Below are positions 8,315-14,410 of a DNA stretch of 46,324 bases, in pieces; positions within the stretch are counted from its first letter, which is position 1; each line of letters begins with the position of its first letter. The notes beneath the pieces are model-generated. The model searched no databases and was not told where the DNA came from. It saw only the letters and a list, made by a program, of their open reading frames with translations. The stretch comes from an uncultured Clostridia bacterium (lineage in GTDB: Bacteria; Bacillota; Clostridia; Christensenellales; Aristaeellaceae), in NCBI GenBank assembly GCA_945948915.1, contig CAMFCQ010000012.1, positions 1 to 46,324 on the forward strand, read 5' to 3'. The position numbers were made by a program, and so were the translations under genes.

Positions 8315-8815
8315 ATGGGTTGGCTGTCTGTTTCTGCTTCCTGGGTAACCTTGCTCGCGTTTCTTATCTTGATAGTGAGCAAATTTCTTCTGGTTCGTCA
8401 TGCAATGGGAAACATCATTAATGACTTCACTCTCGATTATCTGGATAGTTTTGATGAAGAGAGAATATATGATGAGATTACCATTGATGAAGACAACGAG
8501 TATAATGGCCCTATGGGTATTATCTCATCTATGAACCTTAACACAATCAAGTTCGTTCGCATCAACGATAATGAGGGGAATCCCTTGCGCCAACCCCGCA
8601 CGGTTGTTGTATATAAGAATTTGCCCAGGAATTGTCTGCTTGAAGTGAATATCCTTATTCCAGAGGGATATTCTCTTTATGAATTAATAATTCAGCGAGA
8701 GGATTTCGTCATGCTCCGCAAAGAGGTGTCTTATAACGGTTCCGGGTATAAAAAGTATTCGCAATCCGAAGCGAAGGCAAGCTGGCGTACCTATCTGTAC
8801 TACTTGCTCAAGTGA
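8315..8815 (+). CDS. Hypothetical membrane-anchored protein in the restriction-modification operon
   Basis: The 166-residue protein has one N-terminal transmembrane helix (about residues 5-27), then a soluble acidic domain with a run of Asp/Glu (LDSFDEERIYDEITIDEDNE). It starts 3 nt after the preceding stop, with AAGGAAGG about 10 nt upstream. No domain is recognised. A membrane protein coupled to a soluble protein of unknown function and an R-M enzyme resembles the layout of some defence modules, but nothing in the sequence proves that role. A terminator follows directly. Confidence 0.7.
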   Translation: MGWLSVSASWVTLLAFLILIVSKFLLVRHAMGNIINDFTLDYLDSFDEERIYDEITIDEDNEYNGPMGIISSMNLNTIKFVRINDNEGNPLRQPRTVVVYKNLPRNCLLEVNILIPEGYSLYELIIQREDFVMLRKEVSYNGSGYKKYSQSEAKASWRTYLYYLLK

Positions 8816-8825
8816 TTTGACAAGC

Positions 8826-8858
8826 TGAAGCCCCATGCTTTTTTGCATGAGGCTTCTG
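8826..8858. terminator. Bidirectional intrinsic terminator
   Basis: GAAGCCCCATGC and GCATGAGGCTTC form a near-perfect stem with a T-rich loop, sitting between the plus-strand R-M operon and the minus-strand recombinase gene. T-rich sequence follows on the plus side. Confidence 0.7.
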
Positions 8859-8860
8859 TT

Positions 8861-9445
8861 TTATCCTATCATCTTCAAATACTTATACACCGTCGGTCTG
8901 CTTATCCCACACACCCGTGCCAGCTCAGACACATTCATTCTCCCATCGCGGAAGGCGGGATAGTGCTTATGGAAAATGGCCGGAATATCATCCTTGGTGG
9001 TGGGCCGCCGCCCAACATGCTTTCCTTTGGCCTTGGCATTTTCCATCCCGCTTTTCACGCGCGCCCTTATCATCGCCAATTCCAACTGCGAAAACACACC
9101 AGCCATTTGGAGAAACGCTTCGCTCATTGGGTCTGTCTGTCCGTTCCGGCAGTCGATGGTGATGCTTCCCACGATAACCAGCCGCAGATGCTTGGCTCGT
9201 ATTATCTCTATCAGTTCGCAAAGCTGCTGTGTGCTTCGGCTCAGTCGGCTGACTTCCAGCGTGATAATTGTATCGCCTTCCTTGGCGATATCCAGAAGCG
9301 TTTGGAGTTGTTTCTTGGTCTTTGCGTCGCCGTGCTCGTATTCAAAGATGACTTCATCAGCGCCAGCGGCCCGCAGTTCCTTTATCTGTCTGTTGATGTC
9401 CTGCTTGCTCTCGTTCGTGGAGCAACGCGCGTATCCGTATATCAT
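8861..9445 (-). CDS. Small serine recombinase (resolvase/invertase family)
   Basis: The 194-residue protein has the standard architecture of a resolvase/invertase. The N-terminal catalytic domain begins MIYGYARCST with nucleophile Ser9, has the conserved LSRSTQQL region and the arginine-rich ELAMIRARVKSGMENAKAKG segment of the E helix. A C-terminal helix-turn-helix (MNVSELARVCGISRPTVYKYL) follows. The start at 9445 is chosen for its GGAGGAA site and because the conserved domain begins there. It catalyses strand exchange at short sites, for example dimer resolution or inversion. Its target is not evident. It is an accessory recombinase of the mobile element; the tyrosine integrase at 12276 is the better candidate for integration. 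Confidence 0.92.
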   Translation of the reverse strand: MIYGYARCSTNESKQDINRQIKELRAAGADEVIFEYEHGDAKTKKQLQTLLDIAKEGDTIITLEVSRLSRSTQQLCELIEIIRAKHLRLVIVGSITIDCRNGQTDPMSEAFLQMAGVFSQLELAMIRARVKSGMENAKAKGKHVGRRPTTKDDIPAIFHKHYPAFRDGRMNVSELARVCGISRPTVYKYLKMIG

Positions 9446-9611
9446 CGTTTTTCCTCCTGCTGTCAAAGAAAGGGTCAAATGCCCAATTTACAGTTTTGCC
9501 GCGCCGAAAGTGCTGATATTGCGTCTTTTCCATCCGACGCGGCAACTGTAAAGCCAATCAATTGTTTTTTCTACATGCCCTGCGGGGATTTCTCCCCGCA
9601 AGGCGCTTTGC

Positions 9612-10433
9612 TCATTGTCCGAGTATCAGGGCAACGGCTTTCTCTGCTTTGCCTGCCGCGCTGACGATGAACCGCTTGTCATCGCTCAAAACCTTGAGCC
9701 AGTTTTGAATGTAAGCAGCCGAATTGCGGAAACTGCTGGAGGTTTCAAGCCCTGCCGCATTCACCAGCGTTGCCGCGCCTATCTCCGCAACCAACTCTTC
9801 TTTGCTGTATGCTTCGGTTCCGAAGAAGGCGGTCTTTTCAAGGCGGTTCAGGCGGCTTGCGTGTCCTGTGCTGTGCGTCAGTTCGTGAAAGGCTGTGCTG
9901 TAATACTCTGCCGTTTCTGCAAACTGCTCGATGTTGGGAAGCACCACGCGGTCGGTGAAGGGAGTGTAGTAAGCACGGTCGCCGCGTTCGTGGATGACCC
10001 TGACGCCGCTTCTCTGGATGTATGCGGCGATGATGTTTTCTGCGGCTTCGTCTGCGTTTGCTGTGTTGGGAAGTTCTGGCTGATGCTTGGCTTTCAGCCC
10101 TTCGCATTGGTCGATGTGGAACACGTTGTAGTAGCGGAGGAAGGGAACCTGCTTCTTTTCGTGGGTGTCTTCGTCTTCCTGCTCGATGAACTTCCAGAAA
10201 ACTACCATCGAGGATTTTTCGCCCTTCTTCACCTTGCCGCCTTCCTTCTGGCATTGAGTGAAGGTCAGGTATTCGCCGGGTCTGCCGAGAAGCATTTGAT
10301 TGAGAAGGCTGTAAGGCTTGCCTGTGGTGTGGCTGACTGCATTGCCGCAGGCTATCCAAGGTTTCTGCCACGGGATGACCCCGCTTTCGAGCTGGGCGAT
10401 GATGCGGTCGCTGACTTCCTTGTAGATATCCAT
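9612..10433 (-). CDS. ardC: ArdC-like antirestriction protein: ssDNA-binding domain plus zincin metallopeptidase
   Basis: The 273-residue protein has the two-part layout of ArdC-type proteins. Its N-terminal ssDNA-binding domain (about 1-125) shows the typical IPWQKPW, KPYSLLNQMLL and GEKSSMVVFWK elements. Its C-terminal zincin-like metallopeptidase carries HELTH at 183-187 and a downstream SKEELVAEIGA that supplies the third metal ligand. Family members protect incoming plasmid or conjugative DNA from restriction on entry. The start at 10433 has AAAGGA upstream. It sits with other minus-strand element genes. It is ironic beside an R-M gene, but consistent with a conjugative or mobilisable element. 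Confidence 0.88.
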   Translation of the reverse strand: MDIYKEVSDRIIAQLESGVIPWQKPWIACGNAVSHTTGKPYSLLNQMLLGRPGEYLTFTQCQKEGGKVKKGEKSSMVVFWKFIEQEDEDTHEKKQVPFLRYYNVFHIDQCEGLKAKHQPELPNTANADEAAENIIAAYIQRSGVRVIHERGDRAYYTPFTDRVVLPNIEQFAETAEYYSTAFHELTHSTGHASRLNRLEKTAFFGTEAYSKEELVAEIGAATLVNAAGLETSSSFRNSAAYIQNWLKVLSDDKRFIVSAAGKAEKAVALILGQ

Positions 10434-10578
10434 ATGCTGTGTCCTTTCTGTTGAAGGGGGAGCACAGCCTGTGTTATAATGACTGTGCTTCCCGGTTTTG
10501 TCGTGATTATCGGGGCGGCATTGCCGCTGTGGAGATTGGCGTCTCCTTGCGGCCCGGTCTGGATGCTTTGGCGAGCAT

Positions 10579-10791
10579 TCAGACTTTTTCTTTTTCTTCG
10601 GTAGAGATGGCGTCCTCTACCATCCTTCTCAACCAGAGAAGTTCGGTTTCGATGGTGTCCATCGTCGTGGTCAGTTTGACTTTGCCTTGCGCGGTCAGGG
10701 CTTCGTTGATGGCGATGCTGTCTTTTGAGAGGCAATCAACCGCGCCGCGTATGACGAGCCGCAGTTGGATGATGTCCAGTTCGTTATCCAT
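10579..10791 (-). CDS. Small hypothetical protein of mobile element
   Basis: This 70-residue helical, charged protein has its start (10791) preceded by GAGGTGAG, just inside the end of the upstream gene cluster (5 nt gap). No family is recognised. It is probably cotranscribed with the 10796-11065 gene from the promoter at 11111-11139. Confidence 0.65.
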   Translation of the reverse strand: MDNELDIIQLRLVIRGAVDCLSKDSIAINEALTAQGKVKLTTTMDTIETELLWLRRMVEDAISTEEKEKV

Positions 10792-10795
10792 CTTC

Positions 10796-11065
10796 TCACC
10801 TCACGCAGAAGCGGCGGGTCGTGGTGTGCTTCATGAAGCGTTCCGCAATCTCCGGCATGACCTTTTTGAGCGCGGCGGTGTCGATGCGGCTGGTGATGAC
10901 CGTCTTCCAATCGACCTTGAAGGCTCCGGCGAGAAGCGTCTCTTCGCTTCCCATGACCGCTTTGATTTCGTCTTCTGCGGCGGCGATTTCTGCTTCCAGT
11001 TCTTCCTTCATCCTCTTGAGTTCCATCAGTTCCTTTACCTTGCTTTCCATGTTCGGGTTAGACAT
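10796..11065 (-). CDS. Small conserved mobile-element protein (coiled-coil plus C-terminal RRF-type motif)
   Basis: This 89-residue protein begins at 11065 with AGGAGGAA upstream. The N-terminal half is a predicted coiled coil (KVKELMELKRMKEELEAEI). The C-terminal half includes GAFKVDWKTV, SRIDTAALKK and a terminal TTTRRFCVR. This composition is familiar from small proteins carried beside ArdC-type and DNA-metabolism genes on Clostridia elements and phages. The function is unknown to me. It is expressed from a strong divergent promoter. Confidence 0.75.
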   Translation of the reverse strand: MSNPNMESKVKELMELKRMKEELEAEIAAAEDEIKAVMGSEETLLAGAFKVDWKTVITSRIDTAALKKVMPEIAERFMKHTTTRRFCVR

Positions 11066-11110
11066 TTTTGTGTTCCTCCTTGTGTTGTTTTGTTGTTCCT
11101 TACGAGTATC

Positions 11111-11139
11111 ATTATACACTATTTTATGTCGCACGTCAA
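11111..11139 (-). promoter_or_regulatory. Strong sigma-A promoter for the minus-strand element genes
   Basis: On the minus strand TTGACG (11134-11139) and TATAAT (11111-11116) are separated by exactly 17 bp. It drives the cluster 11065 down to 9612, and is back-to-back with the promoter of the XRE-type regulator gene. Confidence 0.75.
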
Positions 11140-11180
11140 TAGTTTATTGTCATCTTTTCGTGTTTTTGAAAACTTTTTTA

Positions 11181-11209
11181 TTGACTGCCGACACGATTTG
11201 ATATACAAT
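11181..11209 (+). promoter_or_regulatory. Sigma-A promoter of the XRE-type regulator gene
   Basis: TTGACT (11181-11186), a 17-bp spacer and TACAAT (11204-11209). The divergent arrangement with the promoter at 11111-11139 makes the intervening AT-rich segment a likely binding site for the encoded regulator. Confidence 0.7.
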
Positions 11210-11231
11210 AACGTCAAGGGCGGTGATTGAA

Positions 11232-11450
11232 ATGAACCTGACAATGGGCGAGAAGATTAGAGTTATTTTGAAGCGCCGGGGAATGACCGTTGCACAACTT
11301 GCAGAAAAGACCGGGCAGACGCGGCAGAACCTTTCTAACAAAATGACGCGCGATAATTTCCAAGAGCAGGACATTCGCGCAATGGCTGAAGCCTTGGATT
11401 GTGAATACGAAGCATATCTCGTAATGAAAGACACGGGCGAACGAGTATAA
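11232..11450 (+). CDS. XRE-family helix-turn-helix regulator
   Basis: The 72-residue protein is essentially one Cro/C1-type DNA-binding domain: MTVAQLAEKTGQTRQNLSNKM forms the helix-turn-helix, and a terminal hydrophobic strand (EYEAYLVMKDTG) follows. ATG 11232 is preferred because GGTGA lies 5 nt upstream; GTG 11223 and ATG 11244 are also possible. Its divergent position suggests that it represses itself and the minus-strand element cluster, as is usual for phage and element regulators (inference). Confidence 0.85.
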   Translation: MNLTMGEKIRVILKRRGMTVAQLAEKTGQTRQNLSNKMTRDNFQEQDIRAMAEALDCEYEAYLVMKDTGERV

Positions 11451-11455
11451 AAAAT

Positions 11456-11484
11456 GGACGGCGGGCATTTATGCCTTGCCGTCC
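11456..11484 (+). terminator. Possible terminator after the XRE regulator gene
   Basis: GGACGGCGGGCAT pairs imperfectly with TGCCTTGCCGTCC across a short loop, but there is no good T-run afterwards. Confidence 0.35.
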
Positions 11485-11571
11485 TATTGCTTTATATGGG
11501 GGATGGGTTTCGTGTTGCGCTGGGTCGCCCCAATTCTGAAAATGACCGCCCGCCCCATCATCCGCGAAAAG

Positions 11572-11937
11572 TCAGAATTGAATTGCCTTGATGATATCCG
11601 CGTGCGCTTGCTTCAAAGATTCTTTTGATATCTCAATGTCGGCAATGATGGGCGCAGGATTTGGCTTTGTATCTGTTTGCGGTCTGGCTGCTAACATTGC
11701 TTCTAAACGTTCAACGCGGGCGCGCAATTCTTCGTTTTCTTTGCGAAGGATGGAAAACTGCGCATCTGCCGCTAATGCGAAGTTGTCTATGGCATCGGCT
11801 GCGGCGCGAAGACATTCTCCTTGTAGGAACGCTTTCTGGTTGGTGTTGGATGCGGCATTGTAATGCTGTGTCATCGTGCGCAGATGGGAAGACGCAAGAA
11901 ACACTTGCGTCTATTGGATTTTGTAGTTGTTTATCAT
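11572..11937 (-). CDS. Hypothetical coiled-coil protein, interrupted by an in-frame TAG at codon 9
   Basis: The best start is ATG 11937, preceded by AAGGAGT at 7-nt spacing. The frame reads MINNYKIQ and then meets TAG at 11911-11913, after which it is open for 112 further codons. The body (NEELRARVERLEAMLA) is a coiled coil with a Pro-rich linker and a helical C-terminus. Without the upstream site the next starts are GTG 11904 and ATG 11874, both lacking a ribosome binding site. Either the gene has a nonsense mutation, the amber codon is read through, or translation reinitiates. No family is recognised. Confidence 0.5.
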
Positions 11938-12092
11938 GATAATAACTCCTTGTGGCATTGAGCCACACTTTTTATACTCTTATTTTAACTCAAAAATCTG
12001 TTTTTCTCAAATTTTAGCGCCGGGCCGCAGTTTTTAAGGAGAAAGGTTTATTCGATATTGTTTTTTCTTACTTCATAAGGCCGCAGTCTTAC

Positions 12093-12158
12093 TTTTTAAG
12101 GGTAAAGATGTGCCAATTAAGGGCAGAGATGTAATTTTAAGGGGCAAAGATGTAATTT
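12093..12158 (+). repeat. Direct repeats with core AAGGG(G)-AAAGATGT
   Basis: Three close copies lie about 20-23 bp apart (12093, 12116, 12135), with a weaker fourth at 12031. The spacing near two helical turns suggests cooperative protein binding. Confidence 0.5.
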
Positions 12159-12187
12159 GGCGCTGTATTTAGGTCAATAAACGCAGT

Positions 12188-12217
12188 TTGACACTCCAAA
12201 AAGCCTTGTATTATAAT
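12188..12217 (+). promoter_or_regulatory. Sigma-A promoter of the integrase gene
   Basis: TTGACA (12188-12193) and TATAAT (12212-12217) with an 18-bp spacer, about 60 bp before the integrase ATG and directly downstream of the direct repeats. Confidence 0.6.
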
Positions 12218-12275
12218 ATATTTAGCAACACTACGAACATTGAAAACGATATAAGCACCTGATACGGGAAATAGT

Positions 12276-13340
12276 ATGGCAAAACGATTAAAGGAACGCA
12301 TTCAAGTCGGAGAAGACGCCAACGGAAAACCGCTTTATGAGTGGATAGATGGATATAGCCGTCAGGAACTGTTTATGAAGGCCGCTGCTGTGCTTCAAAA
12401 GTATGGCAAGGTAGATGTTCCGGCAGAGAAAACGGAACCGCATACGCCCTATTTTGCCTCATATCTGGAAATGTGGTGGAAACTATATAAGGTGCCGAAA
12501 TTGCGCCACACGACCAGAACGTCATACCGCAATGCGATTGATTTGCGCATTCTGCCGTTCTTCAAGGGGATGCGGTTAGAGGACATCAGCACGAACACCA
12601 TTCAGGCATTCTATAATAAGCATGAGTGGATGGCGCATTCTTCTATCCATCAAATGTCCGTGATACTCCATCAGGTTTTCGATCTGGCGGTTGAGGACGG
12701 ACATATGAAGTTCAATCCGACAGAAAGCAAGCGCTTGTTTATGAAAGGAACCAAGCAGAAGCGTGAAGCCTTGCGGGACTGCGATGTGAAAGAGATTATG
12801 GATAAACTATCTTTGCTGGAGGCAAAGGACAGAATACCGCTTGCCATCTTGCTATATACGGGCGTTCGACGAGGGGAGGCGCTGGGTCTTCGATGGGAGA
12901 ACCTTGATTGGAAGAAAGGTGTCATCCACATTGAACAGGCGGTCACTTTTCTCAACAATCAACCTGTGTTGGGAGAGACGAAAAGCGACGCGGGCATACG
13001 AACCGTTCCTTTTGATGAACGCTTGATGGATGTTCTGCGTCCTTATCGTCAGATTGTAGGTTTCATTGTCGGGGATGGTATCACGCCGATGACGGAGAGA
13101 ACCTTCACGCGGATGTGGCAGAGGATAGACAGGACAATCGACCTTCACGGAGCAACGCCGCATACTTTCAGACACACATACATCACATTGGCTGCTTCCT
13201 CTGGTATTGATGTGAAAACGCTTCAATCCATTGCGGGTCATTCCGACATCAAAATGACGATGGACAGATACGCGCATAAGCGAGACGAAAAAATCATTGA
13301 AGCAGGCGCGCGGATAGGTGGTGTTTTTTCTTCGCTGTGA
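12276..13340 (+). CDS. int: Site-specific tyrosine recombinase (integrase)
   Basis: The 354-residue phage/Tn916-type integrase has an N-terminal arm-binding region (about 1-55), a SAM-like core-binding domain (about 58-160) and a catalytic domain (about 165-345). All catalytic residues are visible: R198 in TGVRRGE, K236 in ETKSDAG, H296 and R299 in PHTFRHTY, H322 in AGHSDIKM and nucleophile Y332 in DRYAH. It integrates and, with an excisionase, excises the element at the adjacent tRNA-Arg gene, whose 3' end lies 288 bp downstream. No excisionase gene is evident, although the XRE-type protein or a small ORF could fill that role. The ribosome binding site is weak (GGGAAA). Confidence 0.95.
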   Translation: MAKRLKERIQVGEDANGKPLYEWIDGYSRQELFMKAAAVLQKYGKVDVPAEKTEPHTPYFASYLEMWWKLYKVPKLRHTTRTSYRNAIDLRILPFFKGMRLEDISTNTIQAFYNKHEWMAHSSIHQMSVILHQVFDLAVEDGHMKFNPTESKRLFMKGTKQKREALRDCDVKEIMDKLSLLEAKDRIPLAILLYTGVRRGEALGLRWENLDWKKGVIHIEQAVTFLNNQPVLGETKSDAGIRTVPFDERLMDVLRPYRQIVGFIVGDGITPMTERTFTRMWQRIDRTIDLHGATPHTFRHTYITLAASSGIDVKTLQSIAGHSDIKMTMDRYAHKRDEKIIEAGARIGGVFSSL

Positions 13341-13344
13341 GTGG

Positions 13345-13445
13345 TTTGTGGCAAGTTTTGTGGCAAATCGGAGGCTCAAAAAACCTATATGCCATAAGGG
13401 CTAAACGGATGTTATTCGACGGAATTTGTGGCAGAATTTGTGGCA
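13345..13445 (+). repeat. Two pairs of TTTGTGGCA direct repeats downstream of int
   Basis: TTTGTGGCA occurs at 13345-13353, 13357-13365, 13425-13433 and 13437-13445. Within each pair the copies are exactly 12 bp apart, and the pairs are 80 bp apart. They lie between the integrase stop codon and the tRNA attachment site, the expected place for integrase arm-type binding sites. There is no gene in 13341-13627; the ORF across it has no ribosome binding site. Confidence 0.65.
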
Positions 13446-13585
13446 AAACGGGTCAAAAACCAAAAACTACCTGAAATTTAGTTTCTCAAACATAACAAAA
13501 AATCCCGCGCCCAGACTTCTATCAAGGAAGCTCGAGTACGGGAACAACTCTTCAAAACCCCAACAATACTTAGAAAAATCGGACA

Positions 13586-13625
13586 AAAAGAAAAACCGCC
13601 AACGGCGCGAAGCACGTCAACGGTT
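13586..13625 (-). terminator. Intrinsic terminator of the tRNA-Arg gene
   Basis: On the minus strand just past the CCA end, AAACCGTTGACG can pair with the CGCCGTTGGCGGTTT arm, followed by TTTTTCTTTTT. The stem contains mismatches, but the T-run is strong. If the element inserted at the tRNA 3' end, this terminator was supplied or preserved by the element end. Confidence 0.6.
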
Positions 13626-13627
13626 TG

Positions 13628-13704
13628 TGGTGCACCCAACAGGATTCGAACCTGTGGCCTTTTGATTCGTAGTCAAACGCTCTATCCAGCTGAGCTATGG
13701 GTGC
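13628..13704 (-). tRNA. tRNA-Arg(ACG), integration target
   Basis: The 77-nt cloverleaf on the minus strand has acceptor GCACCCA/TGGGTGC, anticodon loop CTACGAA (anticodon ACG), TTCGAAT T-loop and encoded CCA. Its 3' end faces the integrase gene, so the mobile element appears integrated at this 3' end, which would form part of attR. Confidence 0.96.
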
Positions 13705-13728
13705 TTACGTTCACTCGGAACGAAAGCT

Positions 13729-13757
13729 ATTATATCAAAGCTGAGGACGATTGTCAA
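13729..13757 (-). promoter_or_regulatory. Sigma-A promoter of tRNA-Arg
   Basis: Minus-strand TTGACA (13752-13757), 17-bp spacer and TATAAT (13729-13734): a perfect consensus, 25 bp upstream of the mature tRNA 5' end. Confidence 0.85.
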
Positions 13758-13909
13758 CACATTTTTTTACTGTTTTTTCACTTTTTTCGCACTGTCCTAT
13801 CCCAATGGACTGGCCTTTCGTTTCTTCTGCAACCGGGCTTGCCAAACGCAGGAAAACGTGGTATCCTCTTCATGAAATAAACATAACATAAGAGAAACGG
13901 AGAAACCGC

Positions 13910-14368
13910 ATGGATAATATCGATCGCAAAATTCTGACGCTTCTGCAGGAAAACGCGCGTACGCCGCTCAAGGTGATCGCGGAGCAGGTGTTTCTCTCCT
14001 CTCCGGCGGTCAGCGCGCGCATTGAACGGCTGGAGGCCGCCGGGCTGATCACCGGCTATCAGGCGCAGCTCTCCGCTGCGGCGATGGGCTACCAGATCAA
14101 GGCGTTCATCTCCCTGGAGATCGAGCCCAGGCAGAAGCCGGAATTCTACCCCTATGTGGAAAAATGCCCCAACGTCATGGAGTGCAACTGCGTGACGGGC
14201 GACTATTCGATGCTGCTCAAGGTCTGCTTCCATACGACGCAGGAGCTCGATCAGTTCATCAATCAGCTGGATCAGTTCGGCCGCACGCGCACGCAGATCG
14301 TCTTTTCCACACCGGTGGAGCATCGCGGCATTCCGGCGGAGCTGTCTTCCGAGGCAGAAAAAGCATAA
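13910..14368 (+). CDS. Lrp/AsnC-family transcriptional regulator
   Basis: This 152-residue protein of normal family size has an N-terminal winged helix-turn-helix (MDNIDRKILTLLQENARTPL, then VFLSSPAVSARIERLEAAGLI). A C-terminal RAM ligand-binding domain follows, with the CNCVTGDYSMLLKV core. Such regulators are feast/famine proteins that respond to amino acids. The start is preceded by ACGGAGAA. It is the first chromosomal gene beyond the tRNA attachment site, transcribed alone; its targets are not evident. Confidence 0.93.
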   Translation: MDNIDRKILTLLQENARTPLKVIAEQVFLSSPAVSARIERLEAAGLITGYQAQLSAAAMGYQIKAFISLEIEPRQKPEFYPYVEKCPNVMECNCVTGDYSMLLKVCFHTTQELDQFINQLDQFGRTRTQIVFSTPVEHRGIPAELSSEAEKA

Positions 14369-14379
14369 GGATATCAGGA

Positions 14380-14410
14380 AGGCAGGGCAAACGCCCTGCC
14401 TCTCTCATTT
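14380..14410 (+). terminator. Intrinsic terminator between lrp-type gene and histidine kinase gene
   Basis: GGCAGGGC-AAAC-GCCCTGCC forms a perfect 8-bp stem, followed on the plus strand by TCTCTCATTTTT. It lies between convergent genes and overlaps the end of the kinase gene. Confidence 0.7.

Larger units (their letters stand above)
11938..12275. other. Integrase upstream region with imperfect direct repeats
   Basis: This 340-bp AT-rich stretch has no gene. Several imperfect direct repeats of the form TTTTAAGGGGCAAAGATGTAA occur at about 12031, 12093, 12116 and 12135, and two share an upstream GGCCGCAGT. Similar GATGTAA motifs lie inverted at 50-95. The integrase promoter (TTGACA 12188-12193, TATAAT 12212-12217, 18-bp spacer) follows. 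The repeats could be integrase arm sites, iterons or regulator sites. Confidence 0.5.

Noticed and set aside
11223-11231. GTG start for the XRE regulator
   Set aside because: The GGTGA that would serve as ribosome binding site for ATG 11232 overlaps this codon; the ATG is better spaced.
13426-13665. 79-codon frame running from the int downstream region into the tRNA
   Set aside because: No ribosome binding site and it overlaps the tRNA-Arg gene; the sequence is explained by attachment-site repeats and a terminator.
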